From positions 238,579-302,578 of the forward strand of contig NZ_SBKN01000004.1 in NCBI RefSeq assembly GCF_004122105.1: a DNA stretch of 64,000 nucleotides. Reading direction: 5' to 3'. The position numbers and the translations under genes are program-made. The notes under the pieces were generated by a model, which was not told where the DNA came from, did no database searches, and saw nothing but the letters and a program-made list of their open reading frames with translations. Origin of the DNA: Flavobacterium stagni (GTDB lineage: Bacteria; Bacteroidota; Bacteroidia; Flavobacteriales; Flavobacteriaceae). Below are positions 16,601 to 25,631 of this stretch, in pieces. The number at the start of each line of letters is the position of its first letter. The stretch's first letter is position 1.

Positions 16601-17577
16601 GTACATTCGGGTTGGGAGTTGGTCGCGCCAATTGTAGTGCCACTTAAAGTGTAAGTACAGTTGTTTAAAGGATTAGCAAGTATTGTAGTCGCATTTAAAC
16701 ATTCATCATTGAATAATAAAGGGGAGCTACAAGTAATCATAAAGTTTACCGTATCTCCAATATCAGTGTAGGTGTCAAGCATAAAATAATACGTTACACC
16801 ACCAGTTAATACAAAGGAGTTACTGCTTGAAGCATCAAATAAATCCCCAATACAAAGCCAGTTATTGCCATTACACCCGTCAGAAGCAGGTTTGAATTGG
16901 TAGTTGACAACATCTGTCGAACTCAATTGTTCGATACTATAATTTCCAGTAACAGCTGGTGTAAAGGATACTATTTTTTCTGGACCCGTTGTCCCATAAC
17001 CACATGCAAAGGAATTGTACATGCCTGTACCAGCAGGAATTGTGATTGAAGTTGCTGTACCACAGGAAGTAATAGCGGTGATACTACTACAGGCATTAGG
17101 TGGTGCGGTTATACAAAGGCTGTTTAAGGTCAACGAACTCCCACCGCCCACATTGACGACTTTTAAATAATAAATGCCATTGGGTAAGAGTTGATTGATG
17201 AACTCAGTTTGTGGTGTGTTGTTGTTGGTATCCGCATTAGCACAAGCAATTTGCGTTAAACCGGTACAAGCAGCGGTTGAGGAGATTAATTGTAAATATA
17301 GATTACGATCAGCCGATTGCGCTACAATGGTTACATTCAATGGGCCACCACTCACGGTAAACGTATACCATCGCTCATGGCGAAACGAAACGGTGCCACA
17401 GGACGCGTTGAGGTTGGGCGCGTTTTGAGTAGCGTCATTGACGGTTGATGTTGTGATGCACGGTCCGTTAATAGGGGCAGACAGTGCGGTAGCGCAGGTT
17501 GTTTGGGCCGGACTTAGGAATCCGAAGATTTGGAACAAAAATAAAATCCTAAGGGTTAGTGTGTTTAGTTTTCCCAT
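10675..17577 (-). CDS. Giant modular T9SS-secreted surface protein, 2300 aa
   Basis: The N-terminal signal peptide ends near LSPAQT. Residues about 164-425, 425-685 and 685-945 are three copies of a ~260-residue Cys-containing repeat, each with markers such as IPAGTG, YQFK, DDDVWY and FEVFD. The repeats recall the pre-peptidase C-terminal (PPC) beta-sandwich type. Then follow two fibronectin-III-like domains (about 945-1160), a GEVED domain (1164-1307, with WVDWNDDLDFND and NGETEDYTIEV), a further FnIII (1307-1400), a nidogen-like beta region with FNFCFYGNNYNKCIISSNG (about 1490), and a long C-terminal part. The last 75 residues (TVYDLVGRLVDVY...) are a T9SS type A sorting domain. Likely a surface or secreted adhesin. 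No catalytic motif was found. Confidence 0.9.
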   Translation of the reverse strand: MGKLNTLTLRILFLFQIFGFLSPAQTTCATALSAPINGPCITTSTVNDATQNAPNLNASCGTVSFRHERWYTFTVSGGPLNVTIVAQSADRNLYLQLISSTAACTGLTQIACANADTNNNTPQTEFINQLLPNGIYYLKVVNVGGGSSLTLNSLCITAPPNACSSITAITSCGTATSITIPAGTGMYNSFACGYGTTGPEKIVSFTPAVTGNYSIEQLSSTDVVNYQFKPASDGCNGNNWLCIGDLFDASSSNSFVLTGGVTYYFMLDTYTDIGDTVNFMITCSSPLLFNDECLNATTILANPLNNCTYTLSGTTIGATNSQPECTGTADDDVWYTFQATSSTHILTVTPGTLNNAVFEVFDGSCDFGLTSIACQDLTTGSSPETLTITGLNIGVYYYVRIHSFNSASGQGTFTFCVSSPPNPCSSVTTVAICGVPINQTVVAGNGRYLTYACGVETPGIEYIYAFTPPQDGLYYVQMNSSTIAVDFQYKDASLGCDEYSWSCLSSSIPNNSLSPYMDLLGGVTYYIMLDPQDVVGGTVNFTIGCRVATPTNDNCDNADNVPVNPTAACAASLNGTSVGAEESAPACSGSTDDDVWYQFAATSDTHIVTITPNTMVNAAFEVFLDDCADLQSIGCFDSTIDKDIEFGLLQGLTIGDNYIVRVYSSEFGFGFGSFNICVTTPPNPCDSIIPIAACDTPISLTIPSGIGSYYASYCGNYTDGIETIYMFTPTDSGYYTIQQNSSTGTISYQFKEEFWGCDMNFWNCAGDLTGTQTTPYFYLEAGINYYFLLDPLVSSGDAVNFQITCSVIPPANDDPCGAILLDTLDTVCNYNSFSNTNASNTYWITPPSCGNYVNNDVWFYTQVPITGLVNIDTQAILMTNGAMAVYTGDCFSLVEIACDDNSSSNANMPFVTVSGLTPGTFIYIRIWENGGGASGDFGICTTTLPFCDPPTGQPSNLVLTTTGSTTVNGSFVPIVGATGYLVIQSTTATPPSTPQPGIVYDATTIATLGPNLTFIQAGPSTSFSVTGLIGNTRYYYYVYAYYNATDCAGPVYALDAATSNSAVTCVDVPNTVEVTSTTLNSFTLDWFLPIGGNANPIVYTIDISTNATFTALVAGSPYVVNNPTTLLNVTGLNPNTIYYYRIKATAGSCSSAYVTGSTFTGYCLSGSTSATRYIDSFVTTGGTTNISNVGSGYSTGGYGDFTSQLVSKSLYGTLSFNAQFFNGTYSYGFNIWVDWNDDLDFNDAGEKVYASGTLVTSATGSFLIPGNAALGQHRMRIKADINSPNPNPCGTLINGETEDYTIEVLPLACSANPSQVSFLFTGPNSAIVSWTPASPVPTNGYQYYYSTSANPPLYTTFPSGSTVSSQTSVVLNGLVPSFTYYFWVRSNCSIADGSGAWIGPIAISYSACTPGNSQGTSSAGCPTVVSGGLNLNGQDPLPVGGCGTSGCTTLEATYLPLGDTSNYTVQSIPYNPPYQFGCLQNPVSINIDDVWSPVINLPFNFCFYGNNYNKCIISSNGAISFDISTNVPGGYSSWSFASSIPSTILFKNTIFGVYQDIHPGLGGQIGWELITLDTGCRALVASFRNVPMYSCSSLLYTGMIVLYENTNVIEVYVQEKRVCSSWNGGNAIIGLQNATGTQGVFAPNRNGLDPDWTAFNEAWRFVPSGTSITTIKWHEGPLSGPVVGTTPTINVCPSATTTYTAEVSYALCNGSVLTEIDETTVTVNGTKTWNGSVDTNWEVAQNWTPASVPNSGDCVVIPMTANQPILNASALGYAGTLTVLNGAVLTTLPQSVLTVTNLVTVEPTGTFTIENTSSLIQIDDVVNIGSIQYHRDTTIRKFDYVYWSAPVSNFNISQLAAPLINGPVFKWNTTIANSNGGQGNWQVADTDVMTAGKGYIVRGPDSFTNTAASPFTGLFTGVPNNGTLLVPVQRGTDTNALFHAGVNGTEITNMTDNMNLLGNPYPSALSGSQFLFANAFTIHGSIALWSHQTLPTSLISPFYGTFAYNYTPNDYITYNFTGTSCCPAAGADLSIGAGQGFMVQMLDGPAGSDVVEFNNTMRNALLNNTAFYRAAQPNAITQLERHRYWLDIIGPTGATDRTLIGYVQNATMQADHFFDNRIAVMSQIQLFSKIDQDKYNIQGRALPFQVDDEVPLGVHLPEQGLYRIGIAATDGQFNQQAIYLKDNLLGVYHDLKANPYQFTATPGAQLDRFSIVYQTQALEQPNWEWESTVSVVTQQQLAVHSTQLPIAEVTVYDLVGRLVDVYSHTGMEPVVLQRLLPQHAGWILKIKLDNGTIVYRKALY

Positions 17578-17688
17578 GAAACAATGGATTTAACATTTGT
17601 TCAAGGGTAAAACACCTTAAAAATAAAACACCCTACTATTTTTCGACGAAATGTAAATAATTCTATTTATGTAAGAAAAAGAGACTAT

Positions 17689-17713
17689 AAAAAAAGCGCC
17701 ATTTTCGGCGCTT
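17689..17713 (-). terminator. Terminator of the methylmalonyl-CoA mutase operon
   Basis: AAAGCGCC / GGCGCTTT stem with a short loop; the minus strand then reads a run of T. It begins 5 bp after the mutB stop. Confidence 0.85.
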
Positions 17714-17717
17714 TCAT

Positions 17718-19844
17718 TTAATTTTCAAGTAAGACTTCTAGTATACTTATCGCGGCATCACTAATTTTTGTCCCTGGTCCAAAAACAGCTACCGCGCCTG
17801 CATCAAACAAGAATTGGTAATCTTGTGCCGGTATAACACCGCCTACAATCACCATGATGTCCTCGCGTCCGTAGCGTTTTAATTCCTCAATCACTTGTGG
17901 GACTAAGGTTTTGTGTCCGGCGGCTAATGAAGAAACGCCTAAAATATGTACATCATTTTCAACCGCTTGCTTCGCTGCTTCTGCGGGAGTTTGAAACAAG
18001 GGTCCGATGTCCACATCAAAACCCACATCAGCATAACCCGTAGCTACTACTTTTGCCCCACGATCGTGGCCATCCTGTCCCATTTTTGCAATCATGATAC
18101 GCGGACGACGCCCTTCTTTCTTGGCAAAAGCATTCGCTAGTTGTTGCGCTTTGGCAAAACTTTCATCGTTTTTAATTTCTTTACTATACACGCCACTAAA
18201 ACTTCTAATTTGGGCTTTATACCTGCCAAAAACAGATTCTAAAGCATCACTAATTTCTCCCAAAGTAGCTCGTAATCGGGCTGCTTCTACGGCTAAAGAT
18301 AATAAATTCTCTCCTCCGTTTTTCGCCGATTCAGTTAAACGTGCCAAAGCCGTTTGTACAGCTTGTGTATCGCGAGTCGCTTTGATTTGTTCTAATCGTT
18401 CAATTTGTTGGCGGCGCACCGTTTGGTTATCCACCTCTAAAATATGTAACGGATCTTCTTTTTCTAAACGGTATTTGTTTACCCCAACAATCACATCTTG
18501 ACCACTGTCAATTCTAGCTTGTTTACGAGCCGCCGCTTCTTCAATACGCAATTTTGGAATACCCGCTTCAATGGCTTTGGTCATTCCGCCCAGTGCTTCT
18601 ACTTCTTCAATTAACGCCCACGCTTTTTCTGCGATTTCAGCCGTTAACTTTTCAACATAATAACTTCCCGCCCAAGGATCAACCGTTTTGCAAATCTTAG
18701 TTTCTTCTTGTAAATAAATCTGGGTATTTCGTGCAATTCGTGCCGAGAAATCAGTGGGTAGAGCAATGGCTTCATCCAACGCATTGGTGTGTAACGATTG
18801 GGTGCCTCCAAATGCTGCAGCAGCGGCCTCAATAGCGGTTCGCGCCACATTGTTAAACGGATCTTGTTCGGTTAAACTCCAACCCGAAGTTTGACAATGC
18901 GTACGCAAAGCGAGTGATTTCTCATCTTTGGGAGAAAACTGTTTTAACAACTTCGCCCACAACATTCGTCCTGCACGCATTTTGGCAATTTCCATAAAAT
19001 GGTTCATCCCAATCGCCCAAAAGAACGACAATCGAGGTGCAAAACTGTCGATGTCCATCCCAGCTGCCATCCCTGTGCGAATGTATTCCAAACCATCGGC
19101 AAGGGTGTACGCCAACTCAATATCGGCAGTAGCTCCAGCTTCTTGCATGTGGTAGCCCGAGATCGAAATCGAATTGAACTTCGGCATATTTTTACTCGTA
19201 TATTCAAAAATATCCGCAATGATTTTCATCGATGGAGTAGGCGGGTAGATGTACGTATTACGCACCATAAACTCCTTTAAAATATCGTTTTGTATCGTAC
19301 CCGAAAGCAATTGCGGTGCTACTCCTTGTTCTTCTGCGGCCACAATATAAAACGCCATAATGGGTAAAACCGCACCGTTCATGGTCATGGAAACCGACAT
19401 TTCTCCGAGGGGAATTTGGTCAAATAAGACTTTCATATCCTCCACCGAGTCTATCGCAACGCCTGCTTTTCCTACATCGCCTACTACACGCTCATGATCA
19501 GAATCATAGCCACGGTGTGTTGCTAGGTCAAAGGCAACCGAAAGGCCTTTTTGACCCGCAGCAAGGTTACGACGGTAGAAGGCATTACTTTCTTCTGCGG
19601 TTGAAAATCCGGCATATTGGCGAATCGTCCACGGACGACGTACATACATAGTCGCATAAGGTCCGCGTAAATTAGGTGCAAATCCCGCACCGAAATCCAA
19701 ATGCTCAAGACCTTCCAAATCAGCGGTACCGTAAGTAGGTTTCACTGCGATTCCTTCAGCGGTAGTGAAAGTAGCCGGTACTTCATGATGTTGTTGTTCC
19801 GTATTGCGCGGAGCCAATTGTAAATGTTGTATATTTTTTCTCAT
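17718..19844 (-). CDS. mutB: Methylmalonyl-CoA mutase large (catalytic) subunit
   Basis: This adenosylcobalamin enzyme interconverts methylmalonyl-CoA and succinyl-CoA, linking propionate, odd-chain and branched-chain degradation with the TCA cycle. The 708-residue protein has the TIM-barrel substrate domain (about 40-550, with [20 protein letters not shown] and [13 protein letters not shown]) and a C-terminal B12-binding domain. In the latter DGHDRGAKV (about residue 590) supplies the His that ligates cobalt, followed by [13 protein letters not shown] and [10 protein letters not shown]. It starts 2 bp after mutA, so the two subunits are translationally coupled. No B12 riboswitch was seen upstream of the operon. 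The terminator follows at once. Confidence 0.98.
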   Translation of the reverse strand: MRKNIQHLQLAPRNTEQQHHEVPATFTTAEGIAVKPTYGTADLEGLEHLDFGAGFAPNLRGPYATMYVRRPWTIRQYAGFSTAEESNAFYRRNLAAGQKGLSVAFDLATHRGYDSDHERVVGDVGKAGVAIDSVEDMKVLFDQIPLGEMSVSMTMNGAVLPIMAFYIVAAEEQGVAPQLLSGTIQNDILKEFMVRNTYIYPPTPSMKIIADIFEYTSKNMPKFNSISISGYHMQEAGATADIELAYTLADGLEYIRTGMAAGMDIDSFAPRLSFFWAIGMNHFMEIAKMRAGRMLWAKLLKQFSPKDEKSLALRTHCQTSGWSLTEQDPFNNVARTAIEAAAAAFGGTQSLHTNALDEAIALPTDFSARIARNTQIYLQEETKICKTVDPWAGSYYVEKLTAEIAEKAWALIEEVEALGGMTKAIEAGIPKLRIEEAAARKQARIDSGQDVIVGVNKYRLEKEDPLHILEVDNQTVRRQQIERLEQIKATRDTQAVQTALARLTESAKNGGENLLSLAVEAARLRATLGEISDALESVFGRYKAQIRSFSGVYSKEIKNDESFAKAQQLANAFAKKEGRRPRIMIAKMGQDGHDRGAKVVATGYADVGFDVDIGPLFQTPAEAAKQAVENDVHILGVSSLAAGHKTLVPQVIEELKRYGREDIMVIVGGVIPAQDYQFLFDAGAVAVFGPGTKISDAAISILEVLLEN

Positions 19845-19846
19845 GA

Positions 19847-21211
19847 CTATTCCTCTGAAGCTAAACGTTCTTGTTCTATTTTCTCAGCCAATCGTTTTTC
19901 AATAATCGGTACGATTAACGTTTTGCGCGGATTTTGTTTCACGAATGGATACAATTCCAAGTCTCCTTTCATGCGGTCGTTCTTGTTGGGATATTTATTC
20001 GTTCCCAATAAAACTTCTTTACCGTTATCAAAAGCGTCTTGTTCTTTTTGGGCACTTTCAGCAATTTTTCGCTGTATGGTTCCCTCGATTAATTGGGTGA
20101 TAAAACCGCCATGGGCTTCAATATCTTTAAATAAAGCCAAGGCCTTTTCGGCCATTTGTTCGGTTAACGATTCAATATAATAGGCACCTTCTGCTGCATT
20201 ATGAACCGTGTCTAAATAACTTTCGTGCTTTAGAATCAACAATTGATTGCGCGCTATGCGATCCCCAAACTCATTGTCTTTGTGGTACAACGCATCATAC
20301 GGAAGGTTGGCTACAAAGTCGGCTCCGCCCAACACTGCACTCATGCATTCTGTCGTAGTACGCAGCATATTGACATTGTAATCGTACAAGGTTTTGTTTC
20401 TACGACTGGGTGTAGCAACAATATGGATCTCGTGTTCGTGATGGTATTCTTTGGCCAACGTTTGAAACAACAAGCGCAATGCGCGCAACTTGGCAATTTC
20501 GAAGAAGTAATTCGAACCTACAGCTACTTCCACCGTAATAGGATGTTTGTGCACAGCAATACGGTTAAAATATTCGTTGGCATGCGCTAAGGTGTAGGCC
20601 AACTGTTGAATCATATTCGCCCCCGCATTTTGATACAAACTACTGTTAATAGTTAAAAAAGGAACCGCTGTCGAATGGGCCAGTGTATTTAGATGTTCAA
20701 AATCTTGGTCCAAATTAGCAAACCAATTTCCGTCTTTTCCCAACTGCCCAATCGGATCAATTTGAAGGATAAAACGCGCTTGGTGTTTCTCTGCAAATTG
20801 GTTGAGTTGGTTTACGAAATCGATAGCGAGAAAAGGCAAATAAAAAAAATAGGGTGTAGTTCCTAACGGCAATCCAGCCATCAAGGTTTCGATATTGACT
20901 TGCTCATTTTCTATGGTAAAACGAATCGCTTCAGCACCACGTTGTAAAGTATCCAAAGCACGCGCATTGGATTTTGCCACATCGTGAACAAAGATATTTT
21001 GGGTGATGTGAAAACCGTGACTTGCTGGAGCTGCTGCAATTTTAGGTTCGAATTCGTCGCAGTGGTAAAACGGTTTGACTTTAATGCCTTCCGGACTTTC
21101 CCAAACCAAAGTTTCGTTGTAATCAGCGCCTTTGAGTTCGAACTGAATCTGTTGTTTCCACTGCTTTGAGCTCACGGCTTCAAAGTCGGAAAAGAGGTTG
21201 TTTTGACTCAC
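19847..21211 (-). CDS. mutA: Methylmalonyl-CoA mutase small subunit
   Basis: The 454-residue partner of MutB keeps only the barrel-like domain ([19 protein letters not shown] at the start, then [19 protein letters not shown]). It lacks the C-terminal cobalamin-like domain that makes actinobacterial small subunits over 600 residues. By family knowledge it is non-catalytic and supports the heterodimer. The shorter form appears normal for Bacteroidota. It precedes mutB with a 2-bp gap. The 117 bp upstream hold part of a dispersed repeat rather than a recognisable riboswitch. Confidence 0.95.
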   Translation of the reverse strand: MSQNNLFSDFEAVSSKQWKQQIQFELKGADYNETLVWESPEGIKVKPFYHCDEFEPKIAAAPASHGFHITQNIFVHDVAKSNARALDTLQRGAEAIRFTIENEQVNIETLMAGLPLGTTPYFFYLPFLAIDFVNQLNQFAEKHQARFILQIDPIGQLGKDGNWFANLDQDFEHLNTLAHSTAVPFLTINSSLYQNAGANMIQQLAYTLAHANEYFNRIAVHKHPITVEVAVGSNYFFEIAKLRALRLLFQTLAKEYHHEHEIHIVATPSRRNKTLYDYNVNMLRTTTECMSAVLGGADFVANLPYDALYHKDNEFGDRIARNQLLILKHESYLDTVHNAAEGAYYIESLTEQMAEKALALFKDIEAHGGFITQLIEGTIQRKIAESAQKEQDAFDNGKEVLLGTNKYPNKNDRMKGDLELYPFVKQNPRKTLIVPIIEKRLAEKIEQERLASEE

Positions 21212-21239
21212 AATTTCAATTTTAAATTGATTTCTAGTT

Positions 21240-21312
21240 TACAGTCGGCCGTCTAGCCCCGATGGAAGCTAACTACCCTGCCGACAGGCATGTAGTGCGT
21301 ACAGCGGGAATG
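21240..21312. repeat. Dispersed GC-rich repeat, copy 1
   Basis: Contains CTAGCCCCGATGGAAG and GTACAGCGGGAAT, words that recur in variant form in other intergenic regions of the window (28180, 44352, 45759, 60155). It is more GC-rich than surrounding DNA and lies between the divIC-like gene and mutA. Confidence 0.5.
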
Positions 21313-21328
21313 ACGATTATTTCAAGTA

Positions 21329-21682
21329 CTAAAGTTTCGCTCCTTCAATACTGTCTTTCTTACGATCTTCTTCGATATCAATGATGTAGATATCTTCACT
21401 GTCGCGTTTCATGTAATATTTTTCACGGGCATACCGTTCGATATAGCCCGGGTAATTCATTTCTTTGATGCTTTTTTCGTCTTTGGTAATCTCCTCTTGG
21501 TAATATTCTTTATTGCTTTCCAATTCGTCAATTTCTTTGTCGAGAATGCGATGGTCGAAATAGGAATAATTATCTAAAAAAAGCATCCAAACAATGAAGA
21601 AAATCAAAACCAAAGTGTACCGACTGCCTAAGAATCTCAGGAAGGGATAGTTTGCAACAAGGTTTTGATACCAATTCTTCAT
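21329..21682 (-). CDS. Septum formation initiator family protein (FtsB/DivIC-like)
   Basis: This is a 117-residue bitopic membrane protein of the divisome FtsB/DivIC family. It has a short cytoplasmic N-terminus, one transmembrane helix (about 20-38, TLVLIFFIVWMLFL), then a coiled coil (ILDKEIDELESNKEYYQEEI) and the family's YPGYIERYAREKYYMKRD motif, where the usual E-x-x-AR-x-x-Y-x-M pattern is clear. It bridges FtsL-type and FtsQ-type proteins at the septum. It starts 3 bp after udk, so they form one transcript, an arrangement seen in other flavobacteria. Confidence 0.9.
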   Translation of the reverse strand: MKNWYQNLVANYPFLRFLGSRYTLVLIFFIVWMLFLDNYSYFDHRILDKEIDELESNKEYYQEEITKDEKSIKEMNYPGYIERYAREKYYMKRDSEDIYIIDIEEDRKKDSIEGAKL

Positions 21683-21685
21683 GGG

Positions 21686-22309
21686 TTAGGCGATACGTTG
21701 GTTAATCACCGCGCGCACCACATCGATGGCTACGGTATTGTATTTGTCATTCGGGATGATAATATCGGCAAAGGCTTTTGTGGGTTCGATGAACTGCTGG
21801 TGCATCGGTTTTAGGGTCGTTTGATAACGGTTCAACACTTCTTCCATATCGCGACCGCGTTCGGCTATGTCTCGCTTTAATCGACGAATTAAACGTTCGT
21901 CTGAGTCGGCATGAACAAAGACTTTGACGTCAAACATATCGCGTAAATCCGGATTGTTGAATATCAAAATACCTTCTACGATCATTACTTTTCGCGGATG
22001 CGTGATCACGGTATCGTCAGTGCGGTTGTGTGTGACAAAAGAATACACAGGTTGTTCGATGGTTTTACCCTCTTTTAGATCTTTCAAATGCTGCACCAAA
22101 AGGTCAAAGTCAATCGCACGAGGATGATCAAAATTAATCATACTGCGCTCTTCATAACTCAAATGGGGGTTGTGTTTGTAATAGGAGTCTTGTGAAATGA
22201 TTCCCACTTCCGTCTGAGGAAGTTCGTTCATAATTTGGTGTACCACCGTTGTTTTTCCGGATCCAGTACCTCCGGCAATTCCAATAATCAGCATTTGTGT
22301 TGTTTTCAA
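21686..22309 (-). CDS. udk: Uridine kinase
   Basis: This enzyme phosphorylates uridine and cytidine with ATP or GTP in pyrimidine salvage. The 207-residue protein shows Walker A GGTGSGKTT (about residues 14-22), the nucleoside-binding DSYYKHNPHLSYEERSMINFD region quoted only in part (SQDSYYKH, NFDHPRAID), and IVEGILIF with RLIRRLKRDIAERGR. Two in-frame starts are possible (22309, or the Met five codons later at 22294). The later one would place the P-loop at the usual distance. A -7-like box TACTTTTG (minus strand, 22330-22323) lies just upstream, without a clear -33 TTG. Confidence 0.95.
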   Translation of the reverse strand: MKTTQMLIIGIAGGTGSGKTTVVHQIMNELPQTEVGIISQDSYYKHNPHLSYEERSMINFDHPRAIDFDLLVQHLKDLKEGKTIEQPVYSFVTHNRTDDTVITHPRKVMIVEGILIFNNPDLRDMFDVKVFVHADSDERLIRRLKRDIAERGRDMEEVLNRYQTTLKPMHQQFIEPTKAFADIIIPNDKYNTVAIDVVRAVINQRIA

Positions 22310-22398
22310 TTTATTCTAAACACAAAAGTAGCAATTTTAGTTCGATTCTAACGAACCCCTTGCAGACAAAAGTTGCAAAATTACTATCGTTCGTAGGC

Positions 22399-23163
22399 TT
22401 AGAATTTTTCAAAAACACCCAAGCCAAAGAGGGCAAAATCATATTTCACCGGATCGTTTGGATCCAAATGGCGTAAGGCAGTATCCAATTCCCATAGCGC
22501 TTTGGCATCGTTTTGCTTGCGCGAAAGGAGTCCGAGCTTACGCGCCACATTTCCAGAATGTACATCCAGCGGACAGGAGAGTTTGTGCATCGGAATGTTT
22601 TTCCAAATGCCTAAATCCACGCCTTTATTATCCTTGCGGGCCATCCAACGCAAATACATATTGATGCGTTTGGCGGCTGAATTGTTCAATGGATCAGAAA
22701 TGTGCTTGTGGGTGCGTTCTTGATGGTCGATTTCAAAAAATATTTTTTTAAACGCACTGATCGCGGGCTGCATGGAGTGTTCGGATTGGTGTTGTTCAAA
22801 AACAGCTTCCATTCCGCCATGATTTTGGTATATATGACGAAGTCCTTTTAGGAAGGTCTTCAAATCACTAGCGTTGAATGTGCGGTGCACAAAATCATCG
22901 AGTTTGTCAAGGTCGGATTCCCGATGCGACATCACAAAATCATAAGGAGAATTACCCATGCGATCGATGATTTTATGAGCCGAATTGATAATCATTTTCC
23001 GATTGCCCCAAGCAATAGTCGCAGCCAAGAAGCCCGCAATTTCGATGTCTTCCTTTTGGGTAAAAAGATGTGGTATTTGGATGGGATCGGATTCGATAAA
23101 ATCAGGACGGTTGTACAATTCCGCCTTTTCATTTAAAAAATCACGGAGTTCGTTTTGCGTCAT
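22399..23163 (-). CDS. TIGR02757 / DUF2400 family protein
   Basis: The 254-residue soluble protein resembles the uncharacterised TIGR02757 family, with FLAATIAWGNRKMIINSA, RKDNKGVDLGIWKNIP and the HxGN-type CPLDVHSGNVARKLGLL stretch. The latter resembles a helix-hairpin-helix nucleic-acid-binding turn, and the family is distantly linked to DNA glycosylase-like folds. That link is family knowledge, not visible catalysis. The start overlaps the end of the upstream membrane-protein gene by 23 bp, which implies coupling. Confidence 0.85.
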   Translation of the reverse strand: MTQNELRDFLNEKAELYNRPDFIESDPIQIPHLFTQKEDIEIAGFLAATIAWGNRKMIINSAHKIIDRMGNSPYDFVMSHRESDLDKLDDFVHRTFNASDLKTFLKGLRHIYQNHGGMEAVFEQHQSEHSMQPAISAFKKIFFEIDHQERTHKHISDPLNNSAAKRINMYLRWMARKDNKGVDLGIWKNIPMHKLSCPLDVHSGNVARKLGLLSRKQNDAKALWELDTALRHLDPNDPVKYDFALFGLGVFEKF

Positions 23164-24850
23164 GGGGAAGTTTTTTGGAATAAAATCCGTCTTTTAAATC
23201 GGTACTGCGTTGTTGGGGAATCAAATGAAAATAGGTTTTGAAATACTCCACTTGGTCTTTGTTAACCGTAGGAAGCGGACCGTTGTAGGTTCCCCAGAAA
23301 AAGTCGTGGTTGATCGGACTGTAGTACTCCAAATTGCCTTCGCTTACTTTTTCGAATGTCATGTCGTATTTCGAGTTAGCATGCGGGGAAATGATGTATT
23401 CGGATTCGAAATGACTCAGTGCCAACATGAATTTATAGTTGGAAAACCGGTTTAAATTCACAGGCACAAATACGAAAACCAGTAGCGGAATGGCACTAAT
23501 AAGCAGCAACGTGTGAATTGTTTTTCTTTTGTAAAAGAATAAACTCACTCCCAAGCAACCCAACCATAAGATGCCGTTCATGAAAAAGCGGTATTGGGGC
23601 GAAGTAGCAAACAATAGTCCCATTTGAATTAGTAAAACAAAGTACAAAACACGGTAAGCTTTTTCTTTGATTTTAAGGAAGAAAACGGGTGCAATTAGCA
23701 ACAATGCAATCCCCAATTTGTTGAACAATCCATTCATTTTTGGGAGTTGGAGCCAACGAAGAAACAACTCCCATTTGGAAAAGGAATCGTAATTTTCTGT
23801 GGTAAGGAAATAGCCGTATTTTTTAAGTTCTTCGTAATAAAAATGTTCGATTTCAACGGGTAATGAATAGTCGAAATAGTTTCCTGAAAATAGCTTGGAA
23901 GGGAAAACGGGAACCCCACAAATGATAAGGTTTTTGGCAACAAATAATCCCAAAGTTAGCGAGCATAATAGAACGATTTTTGGGAAAGATGACTTCAAGG
24001 ATTTGAAATGCACCACAAACCAATAAGCGGGCAGTAGTGCTAATGTCATTGCCGTGTTTTTTACAAATAAGGTAAACAAAACCAAAAGAGTAAGTTGGAT
24101 AAAAACTTCGCTACTCGGATTAGCATAATGCTCAACAAATAGAAAGAAAATCACAAAGGTGAGCACATAGACCACCACATCGGGCGAGGGCGCACTGATG
24201 AACTGAAATAGGAGCACACTGGTCAACGGAAACAAACCCACGATGAGTTGGTGGCGCTTTCCAGATTCAAAATACTGTTGGAGTTGTTGTACCGAAAAGA
24301 AGACGCCGTAAAGCAGGAACAATGCACTTAAATCGTTGAAACGGTCGTAGAGAAACGAGAAGTTCAACGCACTTTGGGCAATATGCCAACCGCTTAATTG
24401 ACCCAGGAAAAAATGCAAATTGATAAGTCCTTTTACCATGCCGTATTCGTTCAGCCATTTGATGTTTTGCAGGTAATAGGATTCGTTGTCTATGACATAA
24501 GGCGCTGAGGCACATTGGGCGAGAATCAAGACTGCGATTCCGATGAAATAGCTTTTTAAAAAGAGATTTAGCGATGTAAATCGGTGAATGGTTTGGCGAA
24601 TGCCTGTAATCCATTCCGATGAATAGCGCCAAGCGATAATGAGATTCAGCACCAAAAGAATACTATGAAATTCCCAATGCAAGCGTCCAAAGATCGACCA
24701 AGTTCCGGCAAAGAAGGTGAGTAGTGCCAAACCCGTGGTGGTTTGCACAATCGGGAGACTTATTTTTAAACGCAATACATGATTTCCTGCTGTACCCCAC
24801 AAATGAATCGTCCAAGCGATATAGAGCCAAGAAATCAGAATGAGTAACAT
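23141..24850 (-). CDS. Polytopic membrane protein, glycosyltransferase-like (LIC_10190 type)
   Basis: The 569-residue product has about twelve hydrophobic segments from the first residues to about 460, then a soluble tail of about 100 residues. Its look is that of GT-C type membrane proteins (ArnT/PMT-like topology), and it resembles the flavobacterial LIC_10190 membrane-protein group. I cannot point to a catalytic Asp/Glu with certainty. It sits 2 bp after a LolD-like ATPase gene and overlaps the next gene, so the three form one operon, though they have no obvious common function. Confidence 0.75.
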   Translation of the reverse strand: MLLILISWLYIAWTIHLWGTAGNHVLRLKISLPIVQTTTGLALLTFFAGTWSIFGRLHWEFHSILLVLNLIIAWRYSSEWITGIRQTIHRFTSLNLFLKSYFIGIAVLILAQCASAPYVIDNESYYLQNIKWLNEYGMVKGLINLHFFLGQLSGWHIAQSALNFSFLYDRFNDLSALFLLYGVFFSVQQLQQYFESGKRHQLIVGLFPLTSVLLFQFISAPSPDVVVYVLTFVIFFLFVEHYANPSSEVFIQLTLLVLFTLFVKNTAMTLALLPAYWFVVHFKSLKSSFPKIVLLCSLTLGLFVAKNLIICGVPVFPSKLFSGNYFDYSLPVEIEHFYYEELKKYGYFLTTENYDSFSKWELFLRWLQLPKMNGLFNKLGIALLLIAPVFFLKIKEKAYRVLYFVLLIQMGLLFATSPQYRFFMNGILWLGCLGVSLFFYKRKTIHTLLLISAIPLLVFVFVPVNLNRFSNYKFMLALSHFESEYIISPHANSKYDMTFEKVSEGNLEYYSPINHDFFWGTYNGPLPTVNKDQVEYFKTYFHLIPQQRSTDLKDGFYSKKLPHDAKRTP

Positions 24851-24852
24851 AC

Positions 24853-25509
24853 TTATGAAATTTTACCGTCAACCATCACCAATTTGCGATCGGCTTGATT
24901 GGCTAATTCTTCGTTGTGTGTAACAATGACAAAGGTTTGTCCCAATTCATCGCGCAATTTGAAAAACAATTGGTGCAAGTTATCTGCTGTGGCCGTATCG
25001 AGATTTCCCGATGGTTCATCCGCAAAAATCACGGCCGGATTGTTGATTAAGGCACGTGCTACTGCCACGCGTTGTTGCTCTCCACCTGATAACGCAGCGG
25101 GTTTGTGGTGCAGGCGTTCGCCTAATCCTAAGTATTCTAGATGTTTTTTAGCTGCGGTTTCTGCTTCCGATTTCGATTTTCCGGCAATAAAAGCGGGAAT
25201 GCAAACATTTTCCAAGGCTGTGAACTCCGGTAAGAGTTGGTGGAATTGAAAAATGAAACCCAATTTTTGGTTGCGAAAAAGCGATAGTTTTTTGTCGTTT
25301 AAATCCAAAATATTCACGCCGTCAATAGCCAGTTCCGAGGTACCTTTGTCGGCTAAATCTAGCGTTCCTAAAATTTGCAAAAGGGTCGTTTTACCTGCCC
25401 CTGATGCGCCCACTATAGAAACAATTTCGCCTTTTTGAATGGTCAAATCCACCCCTTTAAGCACGTGCAATTGGTCGTAGTGTTTTTGAATATTTTTGGC
25501 TGTAATCAT
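24853..25509 (-). CDS. ABC transporter ATP-binding protein, LolD/MacB type
   Basis: This is a 218-residue ATPase subunit with Walker [10 protein letters not shown] (about 35-43), Q-loop [15 protein letters not shown], signature [15 protein letters not shown] (about 140), Walker [13 protein letters not shown] and switch His in [10 protein letters not shown]. The EPSGNLD form and the IGxLD-type insert place it in the LolD/MacB/FtsE subgroup, which drives lipoprotein release or periplasmic substrate extrusion with a separate membrane subunit. No permease gene is adjacent, so the partner must be encoded elsewhere. Assignment to lipoprotein sorting is inference. Confidence 0.9.
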   Translation of the reverse strand: MITAKNIQKHYDQLHVLKGVDLTIQKGEIVSIVGASGAGKTTLLQILGTLDLADKGTSELAIDGVNILDLNDKKLSLFRNQKLGFIFQFHQLLPEFTALENVCIPAFIAGKSKSEAETAAKKHLEYLGLGERLHHKPAALSGGEQQRVAVARALINNPAVIFADEPSGNLDTATADNLHQLFFKLRDELGQTFVIVTHNEELANQADRKLVMVDGKIS

Positions 25510-25631
25510 GGGTCACATTTTTTACAAAGAAACAAAGAAAAACGGGAACATTCCAAGTTTGATCGACCAAACTTCTCCACTCTACAGCTATTAAATATTC
25601 GTTAAAAACATCTTTTTGTTTAATTGTTACG

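Noticed and set aside
21212..21328. Cobalamin riboswitch before mutA
   Set aside because: The gap holds a dispersed repeat and no B12-box-like sequence was seen.
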